DNA of 64,000 nt from Aggregatibacter actinomycetemcomitans. GTDB taxonomy: Bacteria; Pseudomonadota; Gammaproteobacteria; Enterobacterales; Pasteurellaceae. The translations under genes were made by a program, and so were the position numbers. Below are positions 35,939 to 47,422 of this stretch, piece by piece. The notes under the pieces were generated by a model. The model saw only the letters and a list, made by a program, of their open reading frames with translations, was not told the origin of the DNA and made no database searches. The stretch covers positions 62,001 to 126,000 of the forward strand of contig JACAWG010000061.1 in NCBI GenBank assembly GCA_017160915.1. Reading direction: 5' to 3'. Each line of letters starts with the position of its first letter. Within the stretch, counting starts at the first letter, position 1.

Positions 35939-36015
35939 TCGATGGAAAAACATCGGAAAAAACCACCGCACTTTTATGATGCGTCATTTCCATCCCCAAA
36001 AGTGCGGTCAATTTC

Positions 36016-36702
36016 ATGAACGTTTTTCAATCCTGCTGCGTGCATTGCCACACGCCGCTTAAACTTGCCGGACATGGCTTATGCAGCCGTTGTAACCGCA
36101 CCATTCGGCGTTTTGCCTATTGCGGTTGCTGCGGGGCGGAATTGGCAGAAAACGCGTTGCATTGCGGAAACTGTATGCGGCAGGAGCCGGCATGGGAGCG
36201 CATGGTGATTATCGGGCGTTATAACGAACCGCTTTCCACCTTAATTCATCGTTTCAAATTCCAGAATCAATTTTGGCTCGACCGCACCTTAGCCCGTCTG
36301 TTGTATCTGGCGATTCGTGACGCGCGCCGAACCCATCAGCTGCCGTTACCCGAGGTGATTCTTCCCGTGCCGTTACATCATCTTCGTCAATGGCGACGCG
36401 GCTATAATCAGGCGGATTTACTGGCGCAGCAACTAGCCAAATGGCTCAAAATTCCCGTTGATAACGGTTTGCTCCTCCGCACCAAACGAACGCCCACACA
36501 ACGCGGCTTAACGGCGAAAGATCGGCGCCATAACCTGAAAAATGCTTTTCGGATTTCAATCGATAACAAGGATTTTCCTTATCGTAGCGTGGCGTTAGTG
36601 GACGATGTGATCACCACCGGCTCCACCTTAAACGAAATCGCCAAGCGGTTACGCCAAGCCAATGTGGCGCATATTCAGGTGTGGGGGCTTGCCCGCACAT
36701 AG
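36016..36702 (+). CDS. comF: competence protein ComF (phosphoribosyltransferase-like)
   Basis: A 228-residue protein with an N-terminal double zinc-finger (CCVHCHTPL, CSRCNRTI, CGCCGAEL, CGNCM) and a type I phosphoribosyltransferase domain, whose PRPP loop is ALVDDVITTGSTL. In Haemophilus this gene (com101A) is needed for moving DNA into the cytoplasm during transformation. nfuA follows, as in E. coli gntX-nfuA. USS copies in inverted orientation lie just upstream (35964-36008). Confidence 0.93.
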   Translation: MNVFQSCCVHCHTPLKLAGHGLCSRCNRTIRRFAYCGCCGAELAENALHCGNCMRQEPAWERMVIIGRYNEPLSTLIHRFKFQNQFWLDRTLARLLYLAIRDARRTHQLPLPEVILPVPLHHLRQWRRGYNQADLLAQQLAKWLKIPVDNGLLLRTKRTPTQRGLTAKDRRHNLKNAFRISIDNKDFPYRSVALVDDVITTGSTLNEIAKRLRQANVAHIQVWGLART

Positions 36703-36710
36703 CGCTCCCT

Positions 36711-36734
36711 AAAAAGCGGTAATCCGCTTTTTTT
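36711..36734 (+). terminator. comF terminator
   Basis: AAAAAGCGG and CCGCTTTTTTT form a hairpin directly after comF, separating it from nfuA. Confidence 0.8.
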
Positions 36735-36815
36735 ATTACAGCAAAAGGTAGAAAAAAAACAGCGTGAGGCGTATCATGTCCGACAAATTTAATCTGATTT
36801 TATTGTGGGAGAGTT

Positions 36816-37400
36816 ATGCAACAAATTACTATTTCAGAAGCGGCGCAAGCGCATTTCCGCCGTTTATTGGATCAACAGGAAGAAGGCACCAATATTCGCA
36901 TTTTCGTAGTCAACCCCGGCACACCGAATGCCGAATGCGGCGTGTCTTACTGCCCGCCGAATTCCGTCGAAGCCAGCGACACGGAAATCAAATACGACAG
37001 TTTTTCCGCCTTTGTGGACGAAATCAGCCTGCCGTTTTTGGAAGAGGCGGAAATTGATTACGTCACCGAAGAACTGGGCGCGCAACTGACCTTAAAAGCG
37101 CCGAACGCCAAAATGCGTAAAGTGGCGGACGACGCGCCGTTAATCGAACGGGTGGAATATGTCATTCAAACCCAGATCAACCCGCAATTGGCAAGCCACG
37201 GCGGCAAAATCACCTTATTGGAAATCACCGATGACGGCTACGCTATTCTGCAATTCGGCGGCGGTTGTAACGGTTGCTCCATGGTGGATGTCACCCTGAA
37301 AGATGGCGTGGAAAAACAACTGGTCAGCCTTTTCCCGGGCGAACTCAACGGCGCCAAAGACGTCACCGAACACCAACGCGGCGAACATTCCTATTATTAA
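36816..37400 (+). CDS. nfuA: Fe-S biogenesis protein NfuA
   Basis: A 194-residue protein with an N-terminal degenerate A-type domain and a C-terminal Nfu domain, where [10 protein letters not shown] gives the CxxC that binds a 4Fe-4S cluster. It carries clusters to target apoproteins under stress. Start chosen at [11 protein letters not shown], after GGGAGAG. Confidence 0.96.
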   Translation: MQQITISEAAQAHFRRLLDQQEEGTNIRIFVVNPGTPNAECGVSYCPPNSVEASDTEIKYDSFSAFVDEISLPFLEEAEIDYVTEELGAQLTLKAPNAKMRKVADDAPLIERVEYVIQTQINPQLASHGGKITLLEITDDGYAILQFGGGCNGCSMVDVTLKDGVEKQLVSLFPGELNGAKDVTEHQRGEHSYY

Positions 37401-37410
37401 GCCGAAAGAA

Positions 37411-37435
37411 AAACCACCCGATGCGGTGGTTTTTT
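37411..37435. terminator. nfuA / hisI bidirectional terminator
   Basis: AAACCACC and GGTGGTTT form a stem with T- and A-tracts on both sides, between the convergent nfuA and hisI genes. It also ends the his operon. Confidence 0.8.
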
Positions 37436-37449
37436 GTTGCCTATAAAAA

Positions 37450-38061
37450 CTATTTGGCGTGACGTTCTTTCAATTTCCCAATCACATCCGCCCAGCTTAA
37501 ATCCGCGTCCTGCAATAACACCGTCAGGTGATACGCCAAATCCGCCGCTTCGCAAATGGTTTCATCGCGATCTCTCACTGTCGCCGCCAACGCCGTTTCT
37601 ACGCCTTCCTCACCCACTTTCTGGGCAATGCGCTTCGTGCCGCGTGCATATAATTGCGCCGTGTAAGAGGTTTGCGGATCCGCCCCTTTGCGTGAATTTA
37701 ACAATTTTTCCAGCTTACTGAAAAAGATCCAATTCGGTTCATCTTTCAGCTGACTAAAACAGCTTTCCGTGCCCGTGTGACAGGTCGGTCCCACAGGATC
37801 CGCCAAAATCAGCAACGCATCCTGATCGCAATCCAAGCTCATATCCACCACATTCAGAAAATTCCCCGAGGTTTCCCCTTTCGTCCACAGCCGATTTTTC
37901 GTCCGCGAAAAGAACGTCACCTTCTTCTCCGCCAAGGTTTTTTCCAAGGCTTCCGGATTCATATAACCGAGCATTAACACCTCACAGGTAGTGGCGTGTT
38001 GCACGATAACGGGGAGGAGGTTGTTGATTTTTTGCCAGTTGATGTTTTGTGTGTTTAGCAT
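37450..38061 (-). CDS. hisI: bifunctional phosphoribosyl-AMP cyclohydrolase / phosphoribosyl-ATP pyrophosphatase
   Basis: A 203-residue HisIE fusion. The cyclohydrolase domain has [11 protein letters not shown] and [12 protein letters not shown] (zinc cysteines); the pyrophosphatase domain has [14 protein letters not shown]. It does steps two and three of histidine synthesis. The start is the ATG of MLNTQN, which follows GAGG and gives the E. coli length; an in-frame TTG upstream is less likely. It is the last gene of the his operon but is separated from hisF by an added gene. Confidence 0.96.
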   Translation of the reverse strand: MLNTQNINWQKINNLLPVIVQHATTCEVLMLGYMNPEALEKTLAEKKVTFFSRTKNRLWTKGETSGNFLNVVDMSLDCDQDALLILADPVGPTCHTGTESCFSQLKDEPNWIFFSKLEKLLNSRKGADPQTSYTAQLYARGTKRIAQKVGEEGVETALAATVRDRDETICEAADLAYHLTVLLQDADLSWADVIGKLKERHAK

Positions 38062-38076
38062 TGTCGTCCTCAAACT

Positions 38077-38580
38077 TTACTCTAAAAAGGTTAAAAAGAA
38101 ATTACCGTGTCCCCAAATTTCCTCATAATGTTTCACGGTATTTTCTACAGTCATGTATTTATCGTAATTTGTCGTTGTAGCGCCTTTCTTCATATAAAGC
38201 TTATACCCAAGGTTATTTGCGGCTTGTATTGTCGATTCTATACAAAATGGCGTTTCAGCACCGCAGATCTCTATGCTTTTAATATGGCGTTCGTCCAAGT
38301 ATTGTTTCAAATTTGTCTGATAAAAAGCACTCGGGAATTGTTTATCAACGAAAAAAGAACCTTTGTCATGCTTCAAATCAGGTACTATTTCCCATTCTGG
38401 GGTGTTTTTGACTAAAAAATCAGCATTGTGCTGAACAAAAATAATAGGTTTATCTTCAGCATAATAATCATCAATACGCTGATTTACTAATTTAATAAGA
38501 TTGTCATAGTTATATATTTTTCCATTCCTAAAACATATACCATTTTGTAAATCAATGACTAATAATACATCTGCTAGCAT
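38077..38580 (-). CDS. isochorismatase-family cysteine hydrolase, accessory
   Basis: A 167-residue hydrolase of the isochorismatase/nicotinamidase superfamily. The triad is Asp10 (VIDLQNG), Lys80 (FFVDKQFPSAFYQT) and Cys113 (GAETPFCIEST), with the usual cis-peptide region GAET. The substrate is unknown; small amidases and nicotinamidases have this form. The gene is clearly more AT-rich than the his genes around it and lies in the hisF-hisI junction, so it was probably inserted there. It would be expressed from the his transcript. Confidence 0.88.
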   Translation of the reverse strand: MLADVLLVIDLQNGICFRNGKIYNYDNLIKLVNQRIDDYYAEDKPIIFVQHNADFLVKNTPEWEIVPDLKHDKGSFFVDKQFPSAFYQTNLKQYLDERHIKSIEICGAETPFCIESTIQAANNLGYKLYMKKGATTTNYDKYMTVENTVKHYEEIWGHGNFFLTFLE

Positions 38581-38600
38581 TGTTATTCCTCCCTTGATAG

Positions 38601-38620
38601 CGCCCGTTTCCTAACGGGTG
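38601..38620. repeat. short palindrome upstream of the hydrolase gene
   Basis: CGCCCGTT and AACGGGTG-type arms flank TCCT in the gap between hisF and the inserted hydrolase gene, probably part of the inserted DNA. Confidence 0.45.
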
Positions 38621-38737
38621 CTGCAACTTATTATTTCTTATCGCGTATTCCGGCACACGTTGGGAAACGCGCGCCATCGTTCAGCTATCGTTATCTCTAA
38701 AAAAAAACGCCTTCAAAAACGACCGCACTTTTTGGCG

Positions 38738-40311
<1,574 letters not shown>

Positions 40312-40767
40312 CTATAAGTTGTTTTCAAAAAAAGTGAGATCAAATTTAATGCCTTCATTCTGAAATAAAGCCATCATTTCATTTTTAAAATCTGCGGTTT
40401 GATGGTGTGTTTTTTGATTTTTAATATAATTGATGATTTTATCTTTCTCTAATTCACCATAACTCAAAGCACAATATCCCACAGACCATTCGGTAAAATC
40501 AGGAAATAAATGCTTATTCTCGTCTAAAAATAAATGCGTGGCTTTCTTTAGTTTACGCACAAATTCTGCAACTGAAATGGTTTGGTGTAATTCCACAAAT
40601 AAATGAAGATGATCGGGCATTCCGTTAATTCGGTATAAAATAGACTGATGTTCCTTTATAAATCCCCAAATATAACGATATAAAACCTGCTCGTTTTCTT
40701 CATTAATGGCATAAACACCATACTTCGTCCGAAAAATAATATGATAAAACAAACGTGTATAACTCAT
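40312..40767 (-). CDS. tnpA: IS200-like Y1 transposase (TnpA)
   Basis: A 151-residue HUH transposase. His53 and His55 in the DHLHLF metal-binding motif and Tyr114 in INYIKNQ as nucleophile are all present, so it may be active. It cuts and rejoins single-stranded DNA at hairpin ends. Its own composition is AT-rich against the his genes. No partner tnpB or accessory gene is present. Orientation is the same as the his operon. Confidence 0.92.
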   Translation of the reverse strand: MSYTRLFYHIIFRTKYGVYAINEENEQVLYRYIWGFIKEHQSILYRINGMPDHLHLFVELHQTISVAEFVRKLKKATHLFLDENKHLFPDFTEWSVGYCALSYGELEKDKIINYIKNQKTHHQTADFKNEMMALFQNEGIKFDLTFFENNL

Positions 40768-40867
40768 TTTCCCCTAACCACTACCCCAACGGGGTAGAAT
40801 TATGCCTACCCTAGGAGGGAAAAACGTGCAATCATATGATTTCAACCTTTCGACCTAGATCGCAAAA

Positions 40868-41458
40868 TTAAATTTTCTCCACAAAATTCCTCAACAACGC
40901 CGCGCCATTTTTGCCCGAGCGTTCGGGGTGGAATTGCACGCCGTAAAAGTTATCTTTGGCAATGGCGGCGGAGAAATCCACGCCGTAATGGCTGGTGGCG
41001 ATGGTGTTTTCGTTCGGCAGCACGGCATAGCTATGCACAAAATAGAAATGGCTGTCTTGCGCAATGCCCTCAAACAGTGGGCAGCCTTCGGCATAACGCA
41101 CGTTGTTCCAACCCATATGTGGCAGCGGTAAGCCTGTGTCGGGGATTAACGCCGTTTGGCTTGGCATGAGGTTGAGCGTTGCCACGTTGCCTTCTTCGGA
41201 AAAAGCGGTCATTAGCTGCATTCCCAAACAGATACCCAGCACGGGTTGAGTGAGGTTTTGGATTACCTCAACCAGCCCGCGATCTTGTAAGTTTTTCATC
41301 GCCGCAATCGCTGTTCCCACCCCAGGGAGAATCAGCTTATCGGCGGATTTGATTTTGTTGAGATCGCTGGTGATCTCGGTCGCATAGCCCAATCGGTCAA
41401 AGGCAAATTTGACGGAGGAGAGATTGGCGCAGGCGGTGTCGATGATGGTGATGTTCAC
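40868..41458 (-). CDS. hisH: imidazole glycerol phosphate synthase glutamine amidotransferase subunit HisH
   Basis: A 196-residue class I glutaminase with the Cys nucleophile in LGICLGMQL and the His/Glu in QFHPERS. It feeds ammonia to HisF. The start is GTG, and it overlaps the stop of the inserted upstream gene as GTGA, so translation is coupled to that gene. Confidence 0.96.
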   Translation of the reverse strand: MNITIIDTACANLSSVKFAFDRLGYATEITSDLNKIKSADKLILPGVGTAIAAMKNLQDRGLVEVIQNLTQPVLGICLGMQLMTAFSEEGNVATLNLMPSQTALIPDTGLPLPHMGWNNVRYAEGCPLFEGIAQDSHFYFVHSYAVLPNENTIATSHYGVDFSAAIAKDNFYGVQFHPERSGKNGAALLRNFVEKI

Positions 41459-42123
41459 TTATTATTCTCCTTAGGTATAGTGGCATCTTCAATATGAATT
41501 TTTCTTTCTTTACCATCTTTTTTAAAGCCATTTATATCATTGTCTAATTCTAATTGAATATGATCTATGGTCAGTCCAATATAAATCTTAATTTCATCTA
41601 TTATTAAATTTTTACCATTACAAGGCATTAAATCATCAACTATTTTATTTCCCATTAGTGAAAAATCTATTTTTTCACATTTCTGAATTAAGATATCTTT
41701 GCGATTATTTATAAGATTAATTCCATTTATGATGCTTCCTAATGATATAATAGAATAATCTTTACCTGATATTCTTTTACCATTATTTAGAACATCTCTA
41801 TTATTAGAAGTTACCAAAACATTATTTTTAAATGGATACCTAAGCAGAGGATCTCTTATAGTCTCATAACTTAAATATAAAGAATCATATATAGAATCAA
41901 GTTCTTCTCTAGATAACTTGTTTTCTTTGGCTTTATTTTCTAATGAATTTAATTTAGTTCTTATCTTAGCAATTTCACTTTGAATCAAAATTGCGTCACT
42001 TCTTTCTTCTATAGAATTATCTGGGAAGATATATTGCCAAGCCACATCAAAACTTTTTGTTGCTATTGCACCTAGTAAGAAAATACCTATTGCTTTTATA
42101 TGTTTTTTCGGATTTATATTCAT
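41455..42123 (-). CDS. AT-rich membrane-anchored protein of unknown function
   Basis: A 222-residue protein with one N-terminal membrane segment (about residues 10-27, GIFLLGAIATKSFDVAW region), then a charged coiled-coil-like stretch (about 45-75) and a soluble domain with no family I recognise. The DNA is very AT-rich against hisB and hisH, with ATA and AGA codons. It sits in the hisB-hisH junction and its stop codon overlaps the GTG start of hisH. A palindromic repeat lies 40 bases upstream. It looks like transferred cargo placed so as not to break the operon. Confidence 0.7.
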   Translation of the reverse strand: MNINPKKHIKAIGIFLLGAIATKSFDVAWQYIFPDNSIEERSDAILIQSEIAKIRTKLNSLENKAKENKLSREELDSIYDSLYLSYETIRDPLLRYPFKNNVLVTSNNRDVLNNGKRISGKDYSIISLGSIINGINLINNRKDILIQKCEKIDFSLMGNKIVDDLMPCNGKNLIIDEIKIYIGLTIDHIQLELDNDINGFKKDGKERKIHIEDATIPKENNK

Positions 42124-42163
42124 AAAGTCACCTTATATTTTAACAAAATTTACTTTTATTTTC

Positions 42164-42188
42164 GGACAGGCATAAAGCCTGTCCCTAC
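42164..42188 (-). repeat. REP-like palindrome between hisB and inserted gene
   Basis: GGACAGGC-ATAAA-GCCTGTCC followed by CTAC. The 'GTAGGGAC...' edge matches the style of the repeats at 5989 and 7971, so it may be another variant of the same family. Confidence 0.6.
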
Positions 42189-42194
42189 GGTTCA

Positions 42195-43283
42195 TTATAA
42201 AACACCTTTCGAACTCGGCAACTCATTCCCTTCAATGCGAATTGCCTGTCTCAACGTCCGTCCGAAGGCTTTAAACAAGCTCTCGATTTTGTGGTGGTCG
42301 TTGTCGCCTGTGGCTTTGAGGTGGAGCGTGGCGAGCATTGAAAATGCTAGGGATTGGAAGAAATGCTCGGTTAGTTCGGTGCTGAAATCGCCCACTTTGT
42401 CGCGTTTGAATTTGGCGTTGAATTTGATCCACGGTCTGCCCGATAAATCTAAAGCGCACTCGGCACGGCATTCGTCCATTGGCAGCATGAAGCCGAAGCG
42501 GGCGATGCCGCGTTTGTCGCCAATCGCCAGTTTTAACGCTTGTCCCAAAGCGAGAGCGGTGTCTTCCACGGTGTGGTGTTCGTCGATCCACAAGTCGCCA
42601 TTGCATTGCACGTTCATTCTAAAGCCGCCATGGGTGGCGATTTGGTCGAGCATATGGTCGAAAAAGCCCACGCCTGTTTTGATGTTGTTCACGCCCGTTT
42701 CGTCCAGCCACACTTGCACTTTGATGTCCGTTTCTTTGGTTTTGCGCTCTACTTCTGCGTAACGTGGTTGACGGTCGCCAATGTTGGTGACGGCTTCGCC
42801 GAGTAATTTTTCCGCAATCAGATCCCAGTTCAATTTTTTCGGATCGTATTGCAACGCACGAATGCCGAGGTTTTCCGCCAGTTGCACGTCGGTTGCACGG
42901 TCACCAATCACAAAAGAGCGGTCAGGATCGAACAAGTTTTTGTCGATGTATTTTTTCAGCAACTTGGTTTTCGGCTTGCGGCATTGGCAGTTGTCCTCGG
43001 GCTTGTGCGGGCAAATCAGCACGTCATCAAACTCAATGCCCTGCGATTTGAATAGCGCCATCATCGCATTGTGCGGCTTGTCAAAATCTTCTTGCGGAAA
43101 GCTCGCCGTGCCAAGCCCGTCTTGGTTGGACACCATCACAAAGCGGTATTTGCCTTTGAGTTTTAGCAATGCGGGAATCACATTCGGCTCGAATTTCAGC
43201 TTCTCAAGGCTGTCAATCTGGAAATCGGTTTTCGGCTCGTCGATAAGCGTGCCGTCGCGGTCGATGAAAAGGGTTGGTTGCAT
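42195..43283 (-). CDS. hisB: bifunctional histidinol-phosphatase / imidazoleglycerol-phosphate dehydratase
   Basis: A 362-residue fusion. The N-terminal HAD phosphatase has [12 protein letters not shown] and zinc-binding [14 protein letters not shown]; the C-terminal dehydratase has [14 protein letters not shown] and a later HHK motif for manganese. This fused form is typical of enteric and Pasteurellaceae bacteria. The native hisC-hisB and hisB-hisH junctions are both interrupted. Confidence 0.97.
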   Translation of the reverse strand: MQPTLFIDRDGTLIDEPKTDFQIDSLEKLKFEPNVIPALLKLKGKYRFVMVSNQDGLGTASFPQEDFDKPHNAMMALFKSQGIEFDDVLICPHKPEDNCQCRKPKTKLLKKYIDKNLFDPDRSFVIGDRATDVQLAENLGIRALQYDPKKLNWDLIAEKLLGEAVTNIGDRQPRYAEVERKTKETDIKVQVWLDETGVNNIKTGVGFFDHMLDQIATHGGFRMNVQCNGDLWIDEHHTVEDTALALGQALKLAIGDKRGIARFGFMLPMDECRAECALDLSGRPWIKFNAKFKRDKVGDFSTELTEHFFQSLAFSMLATLHLKATGDNDHHKIESLFKAFGRTLRQAIRIEGNELPSSKGVL

Positions 43284-43320
43284 GGTTTTTCCTCTCTAAA
43301 TGTATATAAACTGGCGATCT

Positions 43321-43455
43321 GATCCCCCTCTTTAGAAAAGAGGGGTTAGGGGAGATTTGATTGCGATATTGATTAACCACATAAATTAATTTCTCCGTTA
43401 ATTTAGTCTGCAAAATCTTCCCCCTGCCCCTCTTTGCTAAAGAGGGGAGTTTTTT
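43321..43455. repeat. MITE-like element with long inverted repeats
   Basis: A 135-base non-coding unit between hisC and hisB. Its ends (43321-43357 and 43412-43455) are near-perfect inverted repeats of about 36 bases, each itself a hairpin (CCCCTCTTT-AGAAA-AGAGGGG and CCCCTCTTTGCTAAAGAGGGG). The hisC-side end is followed by a run of seven T. Confidence 0.75.
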
Positions 43456-43459
43456 TGCA

Positions 43460-44635
<1,176 letters not shown>

Positions 44636-45925
44636 CTAGGCATTCAGTTTTTTCAATCTCAAACTCACCGCCATTTTGTGTGCCATGAGCTGCTCGGCTT
44701 CTGCCATCACTTCCACTGTTTCGGCTAAATCTTTGAAACCTTGCGGCGTGAGTTCTTGTACGGTCATGCGTTTGCTGAAATCGGCTAAACCCAGGCTGGA
44801 GTAAGTTTTGGTGTAGCCGTAGGTTGGCAGAACGTGGTTGGTGCCGCTGGCGTAGTCGCCCATACTTTCTGGGGAATATGCACCTAAGAAAATCGAGCCG
44901 GCGTTGTCTAAAAGCGGCAATAATTCACGGGCGTTTTGGGTTTGCACGATTAAGTGTTCCGGGGCGTATTCATTGCTGATCGCCACACATTGCGCCAAAT
45001 CGTCGGCAATCAGAATGCGACTGTGAGACAACGCCTTGCGGGCAATTTCTGCGCGGGGCAGTCGGGCGAGCTGTTGTTCCACGCAAAGTGCGGTCTGTTT
45101 TGCCAGCGTTTCGCTCGGTGTCACCAAAATCACTTGCGAATCCGCGCCGTGTTCCGCCTGTGAAAGCAAATCGGAGGCGACAAATTCGGGCTGCGCCCAC
45201 TCATCGGCAATCACCAGCACTTCCGAAGGCCCAGCCGGCATATCAATGTTGGCGCCGTTAATCATTTGGCTCACTTGGCGTTTGGCTTCCGTCACGAACG
45301 CGTTGCCCGGACCGAAAATCTTATCCACCTTCGCCACACTTTGCGTGCCTAACGCCATCGCCACTACCGCTTGCGCGCCACCCACCGCATAAATGGTTTG
45401 CACGCCGCACAAATCGGCGGCATACAGAATTTCGTCGGCAATCGGCGGCGGCGAACAAAGCACCACTTTTTTGCAACCCGCAATCTGCGCCGGAATGGCA
45501 AGCATTAACACCGTAGAAAACAACGGTGCGGAACCGCCCGGAATGTATAAACCGACACGGTTAATCGGGCGCGTCACTACCTGGCAGCGCACGCCGGGCT
45601 GGGTTTCAATATCCACCGCCTGCGGCTTCTGCGCTTCGTGAAAGGCGGTGATATTGCGCTTGGCATTTTGAATCGCCCGCTTCAACGCCTCGGGAACCCG
45701 CGCGGTGGCGTCCGCAATTTGTTGTTGCGTCACAATCAGGCTGTCAAGCTTGGTTTTATCGAATTTCTCCGTCAGCTCAAACAACGCCTTATCGCCGTTC
45801 TGCTGCACAAATTTAACGATATTTTCCACCGCACTTTTAATCTCCCCGGACGCGGAAATCGCCGGGCGGGTGAGGGCTTGTTGTTTTTCGTTTTCGGATA
45901 ACGTGTTCCATAGTAATGTTTGCAT
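44636..45925 (-). CDS. hisD: histidinol dehydrogenase
   Basis: A 429-residue zinc enzyme that does the last two oxidations to histidine. Blocks include [32 protein letters not shown] and [13 protein letters not shown] with the zinc ligand. Length agrees with the family. The 290-base gap to hisG is far longer than the usual few bases. Confidence 0.97.
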   Translation of the reverse strand: MQTLLWNTLSENEKQQALTRPAISASGEIKSAVENIVKFVQQNGDKALFELTEKFDKTKLDSLIVTQQQIADATARVPEALKRAIQNAKRNITAFHEAQKPQAVDIETQPGVRCQVVTRPINRVGLYIPGGSAPLFSTVLMLAIPAQIAGCKKVVLCSPPPIADEILYAADLCGVQTIYAVGGAQAVVAMALGTQSVAKVDKIFGPGNAFVTEAKRQVSQMINGANIDMPAGPSEVLVIADEWAQPEFVASDLLSQAEHGADSQVILVTPSETLAKQTALCVEQQLARLPRAEIARKALSHSRILIADDLAQCVAISNEYAPEHLIVQTQNARELLPLLDNAGSIFLGAYSPESMGDYASGTNHVLPTYGYTKTYSSLGLADFSKRMTVQELTPQGFKDLAETVEVMAEAEQLMAHKMAVSLRLKKLNA

Positions 45926-45959
45926 ATCTCAATCCTATTTTTTCAAAAAATTGTTATTT

Positions 45960-46215
45960 TTCTGATTGGGTTCCCTTCTTTGCCGCCCTTGTGGAGTTGA
46001 ATTTGTAGGAAAATTTGTACTGTTTGAGCGTAGCGAGTTTACAAATTTTCCGTAAAGCAAATTCAATGGAACAAGGGAAATAAGGCAAAGCAGGGTCGCC
46101 TTTCTTTTGGTTACTTTTACTGTGCTTAGCTTGCACTTCATGCCGTTGGCATAGCCAACGTTCAAAATGCATTGCATTTTGTCTTTGGCGAAGCAAAGAA
46201 AAGTGACAAAGATTG
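45960..46215 (-). repeat. degenerate intergenic repeat block in the hisG-hisD junction
   Basis: About 250 bases of apparently non-coding DNA that includes the 'CTTTGCTTCGCCAAAG' palindrome with AAAAGTAACC-AAAAGAAAGG-type sequence, a common intergenic repeat family in beta- and gammaproteobacteria, and an inner inverted pair GAATTTGC / GCAAATTC. Short open frames in it look accidental. Confidence 0.6.
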
Positions 46216-47115
46216 TTATTCCATCATCTTCTCAATCGGCAACACCAAAATGGAGCTGGCGCCCACTTCTTTAAGGCGTTCCATGGTTTCCCAGAACAGA
46301 TTTTCCTGGCTCACCACATGCATTGCCACTTTGGAATCGTCGTGCGCCAACGGCAGGATGGTTGGGTTTTCGGCGCCCGGTAAAAGTGCGGTGATTTCTT
46401 CGAGTTTATTTTTCGGCGCGTGCAGCATGATGTATTTGGATTCGGCGGCTTGTTGCACGCCTTGAATGCGGGTCAGGATTCTGTCCACCAGCGCTTGTTT
46501 GTCGGCGCTGAGCGGTTCGGCACGTTGGATTAAACAGGCTTTGGAACGGTAAATCACTTCCACTTCTTTCAAGCCGTTAGCCTCTAACGTGGCGCCGGAG
46601 GAGACCAAATCACAAATGGCATCGGCAAGTCCGGCGCTGGGGGCGACTTCGACAGAGCCGTTCAGCAAGGTGCTTTTGAAAGGCACGCCTTGTTCTTTCA
46701 TGTAACGTTTGAGTAAATTCGGGTAGGAGGTGGCGATGCGGGCGTTGGCGAAATCCCAAATGCCGTTGTATTGATAATCGCGATCCACGGCGAGGGATAA
46801 ACGGCAACCGCCGAAATCCAACTGACGCAACATTTTATAAGCCACCGTTTCGCCGGCGGCAAGACGCCCCAATTCTTCTTCCTCCAGTACGTTCTCGCCG
46901 ATAATGCCGAGATCCGCCACGCCGTCAAAAATCAGTCCCGGGATGTCGTCGTCACGCACGCGCAGGATTTCGATGGGCATATTTTCCGCATAAGCAATTA
47001 AGCGCTGTTCATTCCAGTTGATTTTCACCCCGCACTGGCTCAGCAATTCCGCACAGTCTTTGCTTAAGCGCCCTTTCTTTTGCATGGCAATGCGTAAACG
47101 TTTTTTGTCAGTCAT
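46216..47115 (-). CDS. hisG: ATP phosphoribosyltransferase, long form
   Basis: A 299-residue HisG of the long, self-regulated type (no HisZ needed). [12 protein letters not shown] is the N-terminus, [14 protein letters not shown] the PRPP loop, and the C-terminal ACT-like domain senses histidine. It is the first structural gene of the operon, after the hisL attenuator. A USS is inside the gene at about 46382. Confidence 0.97.
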   Translation of the reverse strand: MTDKKRLRIAMQKKGRLSKDCAELLSQCGVKINWNEQRLIAYAENMPIEILRVRDDDIPGLIFDGVADLGIIGENVLEEEELGRLAAGETVAYKMLRQLDFGGCRLSLAVDRDYQYNGIWDFANARIATSYPNLLKRYMKEQGVPFKSTLLNGSVEVAPSAGLADAICDLVSSGATLEANGLKEVEVIYRSKACLIQRAEPLSADKQALVDRILTRIQGVQQAAESKYIMLHAPKNKLEEITALLPGAENPTILPLAHDDSKVAMHVVSQENLFWETMERLKEVGASSILVLPIEKMME

Positions 47116-47140
47116 GTTGTTACCCTCATTTTTTAAACCT

Positions 47141-47181
47141 AAAAAAGCAAAACCCCTCGAAAGTTGCCTTCCGAGGGGTTT
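47141..47181 (-). terminator. his operon attenuator terminator
   Basis: On the minus strand AACCCCTCG and CGAGGGGTT form a 9-base GC-rich stem with a 12-base loop, followed by TTTTGCTTTTTT. It stands between hisL and hisG and would form when the leader peptide is translated without stalling. Confidence 0.9.
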
Positions 47182-47258
47182 ATAAACGGTGATTGATTAT
47201 GTCTGCATTTCACTCGTACTCGGAAGTTATCTCCCGAACACGCCGAATGCCCGAAAGA

Positions 47259-47306
47259 TTATTCAGGTAAGCAGTGATGATGGTGCAATGCGTTGGTTAA
47301 GTACAT
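47259..47306 (-). CDS. hisL: his operon leader peptide
   Basis: A 15-codon leader, MYLTNALHHHHCLPE, with four consecutive histidine codons. It precedes a stem-loop region and the terminator at 47141-47181, the arrangement of ribosome-mediated attenuation: stalling at His codons when His-tRNA is short lets the operon be read. Shorter than the E. coli version, which has seven histidines. Confidence 0.93.
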   Translation of the reverse strand: MYLTNALHHHHCLPE

Positions 47307-47422
47307 AATGAATCCTTTTTAATCAAAAGATGGTTGGAATATAACCAAGAAAAAAACGTTATGCAAGGGATTTTTTGCATAAATTTTCTTCAGGGTAAGT
47401 GTTTTTAGTATATTCAATTCTG

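Noticed and set aside
45935-46196. Two overlapping 80-residue open frames between hisG and hisD
   Set aside because: They lie in repeat-derived DNA, lack a ribosome binding site and have no protein-like pattern.
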